In this document: positions 44,139-52,753 of the stretch, one piece after another
Position numbering within the stretch: position 1 is the first letter of the stretch
Layout of the letters: every line of letters starts with the position of its first letter
Notes under the pieces: generated by a model
The model's database searches: none
Told to the model about the DNA's origin: nothing
The model's input: the letters and a program-made list of their open reading frames with translations, nothing else
DNA from: SZUA-36 sp963759155
Lineage (GTDB): Bacteria; Pseudomonadota; Gammaproteobacteria; Xanthomonadales; SZUA-36
Length of the DNA stretch: 64,000 nt
Direction: 5' to 3'
NCBI GenBank assembly: GCA_963759155.1
Contig: CAVWXX010000017.1
Span: 62,001-126,000, forward strand
Position numbers and translations under genes: made by a program

Positions 44139-45272
44139 ATGAATTTCTGGATTTTTGCCATTGCCCTTTTCGTTGTATCTGCCGCCATTGTCAGTTGGCC
44201 ACTTTTCACTGGTCCTGCCAGGGATAAAATTATCGGTTTATTTGTATTTCTGATGATACCGTTGGCAGGTCTCCTGATGTACCAGAACATCGGTACACCC
44301 GAGGCCATTAACCTGGTAAGAACAACGCCGACACAGCAGTCAACCGTGCAGCAGCAAACGGCGCACTCGGAACAACAAGGCCAGATGGATGAGTTGATTG
44401 CATCCCTCCAACAAAGGATGGCTGAAAACCCTGATGACCCGGAAGGCTGGCTCATCCTGGGACGTAGCCTTAAATCCATGCAGCGTTTCGCCGAAGCCGA
44501 GACAGCACTGACCAACGCCAATCGCCTGGTGCCCGGCAACCCATCCATCATGGTGGAACTGGCTGAGGCCATGTTGTTCACATCAGGTCAGCCTGAGATC
44601 GGTGAAGAACCGCGGAAATTGATTGAAGCGGCACTGGAGATAGACCCTAATCTGCAAAAGGCACTTTGGATCATGGGTTTGGCTTCCTCGCAGAGTGGTG
44701 ATGAAACACAGGCGATTGCCTATTGGACAAAACTTCGTGAACAACTTGATCCCGCTTCCGCCCCATACCAGGCAGTGACAGAGCAAATCCAGGGCGCACA
44801 AACGAGACTGGGACAACCCGTTTCTGCCGTTGCCGAAACACCCATGGCAAAAACACCAACTGCTGCGCCAGCCATGAGCAAACCGGCAATGCCTGTACCA
44901 GCGACAACCGACACCACTGCTGCGGGCTTTGGTATCCCGGCAACGCTCACGCTCGGCGATGGCATTGATGGAGTTTTTCCACCTAACGCCACGCTGTTTA
45001 TCTTTATCCACCCGGCCGGTGCTGCCGGTATGCCTCTGGCCGTCAAACGCCTCGCGCCGCGGGGTTTCCCGATGTCGCTGAATTTCACCGATGCCGATCT
45101 TCTTCAGCCTGGCGGTTCACTGCAGGCCTTTGAGCTACTGGACATCAGCGCGCGCATTTCCATGACGGGTATTGCCAACATAGCATCGGGCGACATACAG
45201 GCGAATCGTGTAACGGTAAACACAAAAAATGTTTCAGCAATTGCGCTACACCTTGATCAGCGTGTACCTTAG
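44139..45272 (+). CDS. ccmI: Cytochrome c maturation chaperone CcmI
   Basis: The 377-residue protein has two N-terminal helices (about 2-22 and 30-50), a TPR region (about 80-200, including NPDDPEGWLILGRSLKSMQRFAEAE) and a C-terminal periplasmic beta domain (LTLGDGIDGVFPPNATLFIFI). It binds the C-terminal helix of apocytochromes. A Pro/Ala/Thr-rich linker lies at about 228-265. Last gene of the ccm operon; its stop codon falls within a nested palindrome. Confidence 0.93.
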   Translation: MNFWIFAIALFVVSAAIVSWPLFTGPARDKIIGLFVFLMIPLAGLLMYQNIGTPEAINLVRTTPTQQSTVQQQTAHSEQQGQMDELIASLQQRMAENPDDPEGWLILGRSLKSMQRFAEAETALTNANRLVPGNPSIMVELAEAMLFTSGQPEIGEEPRKLIEAALEIDPNLQKALWIMGLASSQSGDETQAIAYWTKLREQLDPASAPYQAVTEQIQGAQTRLGQPVSAVAETPMAKTPTAAPAMSKPAMPVPATTDTTAAGFGIPATLTLGDGIDGVFPPNATLFIFIHPAGAAGMPLAVKRLAPRGFPMSLNFTDADLLQPGGSLQAFELLDISARISMTGIANIASGDIQANRVTVNTKNVSAIALHLDQRVP

Positions 45273-45298
45273 GAGTTCCTAAGACTACTGATCAAGGT
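45250..45298. repeat. Nested inverted repeat at the end of ccmI
   Basis: An outer perfect 11-bp arm ACCTTGATCAG (45250-45260) pairs with CTGATCAAGGT (45288-45298). Between them lies an inner perfect palindrome CTTAGGA-GT-TCCTAAG (45268-45283). The structure covers the last codons and stop of ccmI and ends 7 bases before the next start. It lacks a T-run, so it could be an operator, an mRNA processing or stability element, or a Rho-related structure rather than an intrinsic terminator. Confidence 0.8.
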
Positions 45299-45305
45299 CA
45301 GGAAC

Positions 45306-46229
45306 ATGAAACAACTGCTGTTCATCGCCATACTTTTCGCCTCGATCAACAGTTTATCCGCACAGGACAAACCGGTTGAGTTCACGACTTTTCAACTTTC
45401 CGACACGGTCTATATGCTTAAAGGCCGTGGTGGAAATGTAGGTATTTCCACTGGTGAAGATGGTCTTTATATTATTGACGACCAGCTCAGACCCATCACA
45501 TCACAGCTATTAGCGGCCATCAGGAAGGTTAGTAATAAACCGATCAGGTTTGTGATCAATACCCATTATCACGCCGATCATGTCGGTGGTAATGAAGCCC
45601 TCGGTGAAACCGGCGCGGTGGTTATCGCACATGACAATATTCGTAAAAGAATGACCACCGAGCAGGTCAGTATTTTCAGACAGGAAACCACGCCACCCTA
45701 CCCCAAGGGAGCGCTACCGATCCTGACCTTCAACGACCGTATGTCGCTGCATTTAAACGGCGAAACCGCCACCGCTTACTACGTTGCCAACGGTCACACC
45801 GATGGTGACAGCATTATCCATTTTCCGGTCAGCAACGTTATCCATATGGGTGATATGTTCTTCAACGGTTTGTACCCATACGTGGACCTCGATGCAGGCG
45901 GCTCCATGCAAGGGCTGATAGAAGCCGCGGACCTGGCCTTGTCAATGGCCGATGAGACAACCCGCATCATCCCGGGGCATGGGCCATTGGGAATGACCGA
46001 GGATTTGAAAAATTATCGTGACTACCTGGTAGAGGCCAGTACCAATGTGCAGGAACTGATCGACAAGGACATGAACCTGGAGCAAATTATTGCGGCCAAA
46101 CCGACCAGTCAGTGGGACGAGGAGCTGGGAAAGACCTGGATCACCCCGGCACAGTTTGTCACGTTCATATACAACAGTCTCGAGGGTATTAATTACTACA
46201 CGCCGGTCAAAAAGGCTGAAACCGAATAG
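45306..46229 (+). CDS. Secreted metallo-beta-lactamase-fold hydrolase
   Basis: A 307-residue exported protein with a signal peptide (cut near LSAQD). The dizinc motif NTHYHADHVGGNEAL lies near residue 85-99, with the further ligands in NGHTDGDSIIHFP and IIPGHGPLG. It resembles the class B3-like/quinoprotein-relay-type MBL hydrolases; lactam hydrolysis is not implied and the substrate is unknown. AAGGTCAGGAAC precedes the ATG. Confidence 0.88.
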   Translation: MKQLLFIAILFASINSLSAQDKPVEFTTFQLSDTVYMLKGRGGNVGISTGEDGLYIIDDQLRPITSQLLAAIRKVSNKPIRFVINTHYHADHVGGNEALGETGAVVIAHDNIRKRMTTEQVSIFRQETTPPYPKGALPILTFNDRMSLHLNGETATAYYVANGHTDGDSIIHFPVSNVIHMGDMFFNGLYPYVDLDAGGSMQGLIEAADLALSMADETTRIIPGHGPLGMTEDLKNYRDYLVEASTNVQELIDKDMNLEQIIAAKPTSQWDEELGKTWITPAQFVTFIYNSLEGINYYTPVKKAETE

Positions 46230-46232
46230 CCT

Positions 46233-47003
46233 TTATCCAGCGTGGTTGCTCAAAGCGTGACCCGCTTGTGACAAGCTGAAGATTTCCAGAACCCGGGCAG
46301 GCACAGTCACGGAATATAGCGACTGACCCCGTTCAGAATACTTTTGCTCAAATGGTGAAATGGCCTGAACCGGCTTAAAGTCCAATACATCAATGTCTGC
46401 ACCCGTTGTCAAGCTGACCGCTTCGGCAAACTCCAGCGCGTAAATCTCCCAATTACAACGCAGTTCGATCTCACCACCCAGGCTCAAAAGTTGTGGAAAC
46501 ACCGGGTGCCCATGCCAACGCCGGGAAAGATGACCGGGTTTGGGTGAAGGGTTCGGATAAAGCAGATAGTGCCGTTCAGGTGAACACCCGCTACTGAGCA
46601 ACAATCGCCAAAATGTGGCCAGCTCCCCTCTTAGCAGAATGAAATTTCCACTACGTACAAAGCCTGTCGTAAACCCGCTTTTTTCAAGCCGTTTAAGTGA
46701 ACGGTCCACACCAATCACAAGGTGCCGGGGAAACATCTCAGCCAGCCTTTGCGTGCTGCTTCCCGTACCGCAACCGGAATCCAGGATAATGGGGCGGCCG
46801 CCTGATAAAACGCCGTCTTTTTCCATCAAACCAAAGGCTTCAACCGTCGGCGTATGAAGAGGTTGTAACCAGGGTGCCTCAAGATGTTTAAGTATGCAGG
46901 ATCTCAGGTGCGGGTGCAGACTGGTCTGCTTACTTGTAACCAGCCCTGATTTGTCGATATTTTTACCGGGCTTTGATGGTTTCAGTTCTCTTACCACGCG
47001 CAT
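46233..47003 (-). CDS. TrmB-like tRNA (guanine-N7)-methyltransferase
   Basis: A 256-residue class I SAM methyltransferase with ILDSGCGTGSSTQRLAE (SAM site, near 78-94) and VIGVDRSLKRLEKSG. The TrmB landmark appears in altered form, YLLYPNPSPKPGHLSRRWHGHP, in place of the common FPDPWPKKRHHKRR. A long N-terminal extension precedes the core. It may be a divergent TrmB that methylates G46 of tRNA, or a paralogue. Convergent with the MBL gene, with 3 bases between. Confidence 0.75.
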   Translation of the reverse strand: MRVVRELKPSKPGKNIDKSGLVTSKQTSLHPHLRSCILKHLEAPWLQPLHTPTVEAFGLMEKDGVLSGGRPIILDSGCGTGSSTQRLAEMFPRHLVIGVDRSLKRLEKSGFTTGFVRSGNFILLRGELATFWRLLLSSGCSPERHYLLYPNPSPKPGHLSRRWHGHPVFPQLLSLGGEIELRCNWEIYALEFAEAVSLTTGADIDVLDFKPVQAISPFEQKYSERGQSLYSVTVPARVLEIFSLSQAGHALSNHAG

Positions 47004-47055
47004 TCCAATGATTCTCAGGCTATCATTGTATTACTTTACAAGTGAACCGTAACGA

Positions 47056-48165
47056 ATGCCCTCAGCAACCCAGTTTTTACATATCACCGAGCCCTTATCG
47101 ATGAAAAAAGGCGGTGTGTTACCGTCATTCACACTTGCCTATGAAACCTGGGGTGAACTCAACGCAGATCGTAGCAATGCGGTTCTGATACTGAGTGGGT
47201 TGTCACCCAACGCACACGCCGCATCCAGCGAAGCGGATCCGTCGCCAGGCTGGTGGGAGACCATGATCGGACCCGGCGCGCCAATTGATACCAATCGCTT
47301 CCACGTCATCGGCCTGAACTCACTCGGAAGCTGCAAAGGCTCCACCGGCCCAGCCAGCGTGAACCCCGATACCGGTAAACCCTACCGGCTGGACTTCCCC
47401 GACCTGTGTGTCGAGGACATCGCAAAAAGCGCCCATAGGCTCGTCACATACCTGGGTATTGAGCAACTGTGCACCATGGTCGGACCATCCATGGGCGGCA
47501 TGAGCGCCCTCGCCTATCTACAGGACAACCCCCGCGGTGCAAGGCACTTCCTGACGATATCGAGTTCATCAAACGCCGCCCCTTTCAGTATCGCGATACG
47601 ATCTTTGCAGAGAGAGTTGATTGTTTCGGACCCGGACTGGAATGAAGGCAACTATGACGATGAAAACTGGCCGGAAAAAGGTATGCGCATGGCACGCAAA
47701 CTGGGGATGTTGTCCTACCGCTCTTCCGAGGAATGGCGCACCCGTTTCGGAAGACGTAAACAGAACTACTTCCCAACCGAGCTATTCGGAATGAATTTCG
47801 AGGTGGAATCATATCTCGAGGCCGCAGCACGCCGTTTTGTACACTCATTCGACCCGTGTAGTTACCTGTACCTGTCACGTGCCATGGACTGGTTTGATGT
47901 GGCAGATGGTTACACGGACCTGCCAACTGCACTGGCTGAAATCAAGCTCAAGACAGCCTGTGTGATCGGTGTGGAGACAGACCTTCTATTCCCGGCCTAC
48001 CAGCAGAAAGAGATTGCCGATGCCTTGCGCTCAAACGGCATTGATACGAGCTTCACCAACCTTGAGTCATTGATGGGGCATGATGCGTTCCTTGTGGATC
48101 ACGCCCATTTCAACCCACACGTCATGGCCTATTTCGACCGCATATGGTTTGACGATAAACTTTAA
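47056..48165 (+). CDS. MetX-family acyltransferase, probably serine O-succinyltransferase
   Basis: A 369-residue alpha/beta-hydrolase acyltransferase. The nucleophile is S145 in VGPSMGGMSALAY, the acid is in GVETDLLFP and the histidine in MGHDAFLVDH. The segments LSGLSPNAHAAS, NSLGSCKGSTGPASVNP and YLYLSRAMDWFD resemble the MetX-like serine O-succinyltransferases of xanthomonads more than homoserine acetyltransferases, which suggests a role in cysteine rather than methionine synthesis. No metW follows, which also argues against a standard metX operon. Homoserine activity cannot be excluded. Confidence 0.8.
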   Translation: MPSATQFLHITEPLSMKKGGVLPSFTLAYETWGELNADRSNAVLILSGLSPNAHAASSEADPSPGWWETMIGPGAPIDTNRFHVIGLNSLGSCKGSTGPASVNPDTGKPYRLDFPDLCVEDIAKSAHRLVTYLGIEQLCTMVGPSMGGMSALAYLQDNPRGARHFLTISSSSNAAPFSIAIRSLQRELIVSDPDWNEGNYDDENWPEKGMRMARKLGMLSYRSSEEWRTRFGRRKQNYFPTELFGMNFEVESYLEAAARRFVHSFDPCSYLYLSRAMDWFDVADGYTDLPTALAEIKLKTACVIGVETDLLFPAYQQKEIADALRSNGIDTSFTNLESLMGHDAFLVDHAHFNPHVMAYFDRIWFDDKL

Positions 48166-48230
48166 GAATTGTGACTTAAATACTGGCATAGCGACCCGTG
48201 CAAATATATACTTTGCGCCTTGCAAATCCT

Positions 48231-48317
48231 GCCGGAGTGGCGAAATTGGTAGACGCGCTGGATTCAAAATCCAGTTTTGGCAACAAAGTGCCGGTTCGAG
48301 TCCGGCCTCCGGCACCA
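48231..48317 (+). tRNA. tRNA-Leu (anticodon CAA)
   Basis: An 87-base cloverleaf: acceptor GCCGGAG pairs with CTCCGGC, the anticodon arm is CTGGA-TTCAAAA-TCCAG with anticodon CAA, and a long variable arm typical of class II tRNAs is followed by the T-arm GGTTCGAGTCC. The CCA end is encoded. Confidence 0.95.
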
Positions 48318-48880
48318 TCCACACCTCACGCAAAGCCCCTGGTCTTCAAGGGCATCCGTCGTTTTAACGATATAAGTCGGTATCCGATCCTACAGACAAT
48401 GTCAGGATTCATTAACTCCAATAACTGCTTACCAGGCCAAAGCAATCCCTCGACTCTGGTGGCTGTTTATAGTAACTGTCGGCCAATAAGAGAACTCCAT
48501 ACCGGGCGATAGCATCGGTTTTGTGTTCGATGAGTCGAACCCGAGCAATCCGAAGGTCTCGCTTCCCTCCAACTTCTTCAACGGTGCCGGCAACTCGAAC
48601 TGCGACGGCGTATCGCGCAACATCAGAGGCATGCACTGCTGTGTTAGAAACCTTAACACTTCGCCAGCACAGGATGTGAAAGCAAAAAGTGACGCTCATA
48701 ATCTGTCTTTGTTTTGACTTTATTCGAATCTACATTTAGGTTTTTTTTATCGTAGATGCATAGTGTATATTATAAGTGCTAGAACTAGACAAAAGAATTA
48801 TTTGTTTGAATTCAATGCGATAAAGACAGTGCTGATTCAGCAGTCATTATCGATACTTCACCAAAAAGGAGCGTTCAAAA
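48318..48880 (+). other. Gene-poor stretch after tRNA-Leu
   Basis: No supported gene lies here. The frames on both strands around 48412-48717 have no recognisable domain and may be relics. From about 48700 the sequence becomes AT-rich, with TTGACT at 48714-48719 and TATTAT at 48768-48773 as possible promoter parts for the secreted protein that follows. I found no integrase and no repeat of the tRNA 3' end. Confidence 0.5.
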
Positions 48881-49384
48881 GTGAAAAGTACATTAACAGT
48901 CATTACATTGCTATTCTTTGCAGTTTTTACATTGAGTCCGTCAATCGCCTCTGCTGATGAATTGACATGCAAATCAAAGGGCGAATTTAGACGCTGTGCT
49001 CTACCTAATGCCTATCGCCTGCATGTCAGCCTGTATGAGGAACTGAGCCATCATAAGTGCGAAAAAGGCTGGAGCTGGGGTGCGGACAGTGACGGAATCT
49101 GGGTAGACAGGAAATGCAAAGGCCGTTTTCACTATACCGGTGAGGGCGGAAACCATCACGATTATCAAAAGTCCTATAGCCGTCATGAACACAGGTCAGG
49201 AAGTTGCCCGTCTGGTGTGAACGGGAACGAATGCGAATACTATATGGATGGCTACAGGGCTGGTAAGGAAGATGGCCAGATGAGCATGAGCAATTTCTAT
49301 GGAAGGCACTCCGACTATTATGACACCCGCTTTGAGCCGTATTTTGCCGATGGATATAACGCCGGGTGGAACGACTACCGCTAA
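48881..49384 (+). CDS. Secreted DUF3011 protein with a novel C-terminal module
   Basis: The 167-residue protein starts at GTG 48881 after a strong AAGGAG. A signal peptide (cut near IASADE) precedes one DUF3011 domain at about 27-84 (ELTCKSKGEFRRC, then CEKGWSWG and IWVDRKCKGRF, with paired cysteines). A His-rich linker (GNHHDYQK, SRHEHR) leads to a C-terminal module at about 118-167 containing DGQMSMSNFYGRHSDYYDTR and FEPYF. The same module ends the protein at 53699. Function unknown; a periplasmic or surface role is inferred from the signal peptide. Confidence 0.82.
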   Translation: MKSTLTVITLLFFAVFTLSPSIASADELTCKSKGEFRRCALPNAYRLHVSLYEELSHHKCEKGWSWGADSDGIWVDRKCKGRFHYTGEGGNHHDYQKSYSRHEHRSGSCPSGVNGNECEYYMDGYRAGKEDGQMSMSNFYGRHSDYYDTRFEPYFADGYNAGWNDYR

Positions 49385-49412
49385 ACCGGTAGACCAACCA
49401 TGCTCTAATAAA

Positions 49413-49444
49413 GGGCCGGATGCATTTTGAATGCTATCCGGCCC
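49413..49444 (+). terminator. Long hairpin after the DUF3011 gene
   Basis: GGGCCGGAT pairs with ATCCGGCCC, and the enclosed GCATT-TTG-AATGC forms a second stem, giving about 14 paired bases. It begins 29 bases after the stop. The T-run is poor, so it is a probable rather than certain terminator. Confidence 0.65.
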
Positions 49445-49561
49445 GATCGATAATCTGTTTGCAGGGTCAGTGCGTGAGGCCACCGGCTTTTCGCTGCATG
49501 CATGGAACAACATAATTCACTGACTGTCATTGTTTCGATTAAAGTACAGGGTAAATACGGA

Positions 49562-50497
49562 ATGAAAAAGATAGCAATTCTGAGGGACGGGTCCAATGTC
49601 AGCTTGGCTGGTATGATCCTGTTAGTAAGTATGATGGGTTTAATCGGCACTTCAATGGCCAGCGATGCAGCACCATCAACTGAAGAACTCGCTGCGGCCA
49701 CATATAAAGGCATCGAAACTTCGCCGGTCACCCTGGCTGATGGTCATTGGGAAGGTCCGCCGGCAGTCGAAGGCAGTGCTTCCATACCACGTGTAGATAT
49801 GGATTTGAATTTCCGTGTCACCGGTGACCTTGACGGTGACGGCAATGAAGAGTCCGTCGCCCTGCTACATTATAATTTTGGCGGTACCGGTGTCTTCAGC
49901 TACCTGGCCGTTGTTGAGCATGATACAAACGGTGCGACACAAAACACCGCAACGGTAGAGATTGGCGATCGTGTCCAGATCCGCTCCGCCCGGGTGAAAG
50001 ACGGCATGCTTATAGTGAAGACCGTAGAGGCTGGTCCCGGTGATGGCGCCTGTTGCCCGGGGCAGAAGCGGCTACGAATAATGGCAATGGAGGGCGGAAA
50101 GCTACTTGAACGCTCAAACGAGGATCATGGACGCCTGGACTTGGCGGATTTGCAGGATGTAAATTGGCGCCTGGTCTCATGGGGTGCTGACGAACCGGCA
50201 GACGAGCTTGTCGAAATTGATTTGGCATTCGCTGATGGAACGGTATTCGGAAGTAGCGGCTGCAACAGCTTTCGCGCCAATGTAGAAAGTGGTGAATTGC
50301 CAGGTGAATTTTCGCTGGTTTCGCCTTTGATGGGAACCCGCATGGCCTGCGAACCGGGTGTCGAAGCAATCGAGCGCCGCTTCCTCGATTTACTGCAAAA
50401 GACAAAACGCTTTCGCTTCGCTGGTGGCCGCTTGCAACTCGATTGGAGCGGTACGGAAAACTGGGGCTCCCTGGGGTTTATTGCAAAAGCGGACTGA
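49562..50497 (+). CDS. Exported META-domain (HslJ-like) protein
   Basis: From ATG 49562 the protein has 311 residues with an N-terminal hydrophobic export signal (VSLAGMILLVSMMGLIGTSMAS). The middle part (MDLNFRVTGDLDGDGNEESVALLHYNFGG) resembles a calcium-loop or FG-GAP-like strand pair. The C-terminal META domain covers about 205-310: DVNWRLVSWG, VFGSSGCNSFRANVESG and MACEPGVEAIERRFLDLL. META proteins are linked to heat-shock and novobiocin tolerance in E. coli (HslJ); the role here is unknown. Confidence 0.82.
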   Translation: MKKIAILRDGSNVSLAGMILLVSMMGLIGTSMASDAAPSTEELAAATYKGIETSPVTLADGHWEGPPAVEGSASIPRVDMDLNFRVTGDLDGDGNEESVALLHYNFGGTGVFSYLAVVEHDTNGATQNTATVEIGDRVQIRSARVKDGMLIVKTVEAGPGDGACCPGQKRLRIMAMEGGKLLERSNEDHGRLDLADLQDVNWRLVSWGADEPADELVEIDLAFADGTVFGSSGCNSFRANVESGELPGEFSLVSPLMGTRMACEPGVEAIERRFLDLLQKTKRFRFAGGRLQLDWSGTENWGSLGFIAKAD

Positions 50498-50516
50498 CCT
50501 TCATCTGCACTGGTGT

Positions 50517-52493
50517 TTACTGACTCGCGACTGAACCGTCCGGCAATGCCCATTTGGGCTTGCGAGCATCAAGGCAACTCAGATCAAGTTCAGCGCCCGG
50601 ATCCCGGATGAAGGCACCGGCAATCTGGCCCACACAGTCGCCCGCGTAGGCCCAAACCTCATGCCCAATCTGCGGCACAAGGACATAAGTGCTGTTTGCC
50701 AGTTCGCGGTCCGCACGCTTGCCCATGTAGACCGGTGTCCGAGTGTCGTATGCGCCTTGCAAGATCAGCGTCGGCACGGTGCTGCTCACCGGGTCTTTGA
50801 CCTGGATGGGCGCCGCTGTTACAGGCCAGTTATGACAAAGGTCTGCCATCGTTTGCGATAATCCCAGATTGCTCAACTGCGGAAATGCCAGGTCGTTATA
50901 GCTGTTGACGGCATCCTCAAACCGTTCGAACGGGATGTCTTCGACGCAGTGGATCGTGTTGAAGAATGGCTGAGCGACCCTGCCGGCAACAGATCGACGC
51001 TGTTTGGCCAATTCAAGTCTCGCCAGGTCCTCGGGATCGCCCATGCCCCTCTCAGCCGCGAAGTCCGCCTGGACCTGTGCGACGTAAGGCGATTGAGCGA
51101 TCGCCTCGGCGGTCAGCGTTGCCAGTTTCGCATTGAGTTGATCGCCTGTTTCGCCGCTAAAGGCTTCCTCGACAAGGGTCTGCAGAGCTGCCAATGGGTC
51201 CGCATCAACGAGGGAAAACCTGAGATAGACGATCATTTCCGAGCCTGAAACGCCGCCGCCCAGGGCACTATAGGCATCAGCGATAAAGGCCTGCACCGGG
51301 TCGCTCCGGTCGAGATCACCCGCATAGTTTTCTGGGATATCGGCGCCAACACTCCCATCGCGCAGCGCCAGGTAGGTGTCCAACATACCCGCCTCCAATT
51401 CGACGATCATCCTGGGCAGGTAGGCGGCCTGGGTTGCGCTGACCATCGCCAGTTGCTTGACGACATCATCCAGCGTGACCGTCTCCCCCTTGGCGGTGAG
51501 CGGTTCGTCCTCGAGCTTGTCGAGCAACGCAGCCAGTCGTACGTCTAAATTGGGGTACGCCTGGCGACACCCGGCATCCGCCCGGCACTCCGCCAGCAGC
51601 TGCAGCATAAAGTCGTGATCTTTGCGCGGAAACGCGGCGATCGTGTAGACAGAAGGCGGAAAGGCTGAGTCGAGAACCACTGAGCGCAGTGCCGGTGCGT
51701 CGTCGTATGAAGGCAGTTGAGCCATGATCGTCATGGCCAGGCGTGTGCCATAGGAAACGCCGTGGAGCGTGAAGCCCTCATAGCCCAACACCTTGAGGAG
51801 TTCTACCAGGTCGCGGGCGCCGGCCGCGCTCGTGAACTGATTGAGGTCGAGCTCCTGTGCGGTAAATTGCGTCCAGCAGATCTCGTTGAGCCCGGGAATA
51901 TCCAATTCGTCCAGGACCAGCGGCGTTGAACCTTTCACCAGCGGATTGAAGGACGCTGCCTGCAAGACTTCGATCTGGGCCGGCGGCGCATCATTCTGCA
52001 AGGCCAGGAGCAGGCACTCTTCATAGCCCAGGCGCTGGCTGAAGCCCGTGCCGCGCTGGTCCAGGCGGATGATATCGTGGTTTTCCTGCAGACGCTGATA
52101 GCCATCAATGGGTTTGGTCATTGCACTTTGGCCAGGACCGCCGGCCAGAAAGATCAGGGCATCGGACGCAGGCTGTTCGCCGGTCGCCTTAACCAGGACA
52201 AAGGCCAGGTCGAGGTTAGGGCCGCCCGGCTCGTCCCAGTTCTGGGGTACGGTGAAGACACCGCATTTATAGTCCTCGCCTTCCACGGCATCTATGCCTG
52301 GCGATTGCGTTGGTTCGCAGGCTTCGATGTGGATACCGGGTTCACGATCGGATAGACGTGGAGGGGAAATGATCTGTGCCAGTTCATCGACCTGGAAAGC
52401 CGGTTCAGAGACCGCTGCTTCAGTCGCCTCTGCCTGATTCGATATGCTCAGAACAACCAGTACTGTCAAAAGGATAGACGGTGGTATTTTCAT
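50517..52493 (-). CDS. Secreted alpha/beta-hydrolase peptidase (TAP-like family)
   Basis: From ATG 52493 the protein has 658 residues with a signal peptide (ILLTVLVVLSISNQAEA). LIFLAGGPGQSAMT gives the oxyanion region, LHGVSYGTRLAMTIMAQ the nucleophile serine and PQIGHEVWAYAGDCV the histidine. The C-terminal TAP-like segment (TVPTLILQGAYDTRTPVYMG) holds the acid. It resembles tripeptidyl or prolyl aminopeptidases of family S33. The first 8 codons of a longer frame lack a ribosome site. Confidence 0.9.
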   Translation of the reverse strand: MKIPPSILLTVLVVLSISNQAEATEAAVSEPAFQVDELAQIISPPRLSDREPGIHIEACEPTQSPGIDAVEGEDYKCGVFTVPQNWDEPGGPNLDLAFVLVKATGEQPASDALIFLAGGPGQSAMTKPIDGYQRLQENHDIIRLDQRGTGFSQRLGYEECLLLALQNDAPPAQIEVLQAASFNPLVKGSTPLVLDELDIPGLNEICWTQFTAQELDLNQFTSAAGARDLVELLKVLGYEGFTLHGVSYGTRLAMTIMAQLPSYDDAPALRSVVLDSAFPPSVYTIAAFPRKDHDFMLQLLAECRADAGCRQAYPNLDVRLAALLDKLEDEPLTAKGETVTLDDVVKQLAMVSATQAAYLPRMIVELEAGMLDTYLALRDGSVGADIPENYAGDLDRSDPVQAFIADAYSALGGGVSGSEMIVYLRFSLVDADPLAALQTLVEEAFSGETGDQLNAKLATLTAEAIAQSPYVAQVQADFAAERGMGDPEDLARLELAKQRRSVAGRVAQPFFNTIHCVEDIPFERFEDAVNSYNDLAFPQLSNLGLSQTMADLCHNWPVTAAPIQVKDPVSSTVPTLILQGAYDTRTPVYMGKRADRELANSTYVLVPQIGHEVWAYAGDCVGQIAGAFIRDPGAELDLSCLDARKPKWALPDGSVASQ

Positions 52494-52753
52494 AAATGAT
52501 CTCAAATGTTCCTTCAAACTTTTCTATGTCCAGACGTTTTTTATCCTGGCATAGCGTGAATCTAAACCACTTTCAAAACGAGAATGACACTTACAGAAAC
52601 AAAATTCCTTTTAAATATCTCGTATTATGTGCTTATTGGTTTCTATTCTGCCTTGTGTACAATTACATAGTACATCAGGTTCAGGCCGCACTCACCAGGA
52701 GGTGCAGGTGTAAAGAACAGCCCCCTCTGAGGGCTAATAACATAGGAAGACTA

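Noticed and set aside
48412..48717. Overlapping short frames on both strands after tRNA-Leu
   Set aside because: Three frames compete over the same bases and none shows a domain, signal peptide or good ribosome site; at most a decayed gene.
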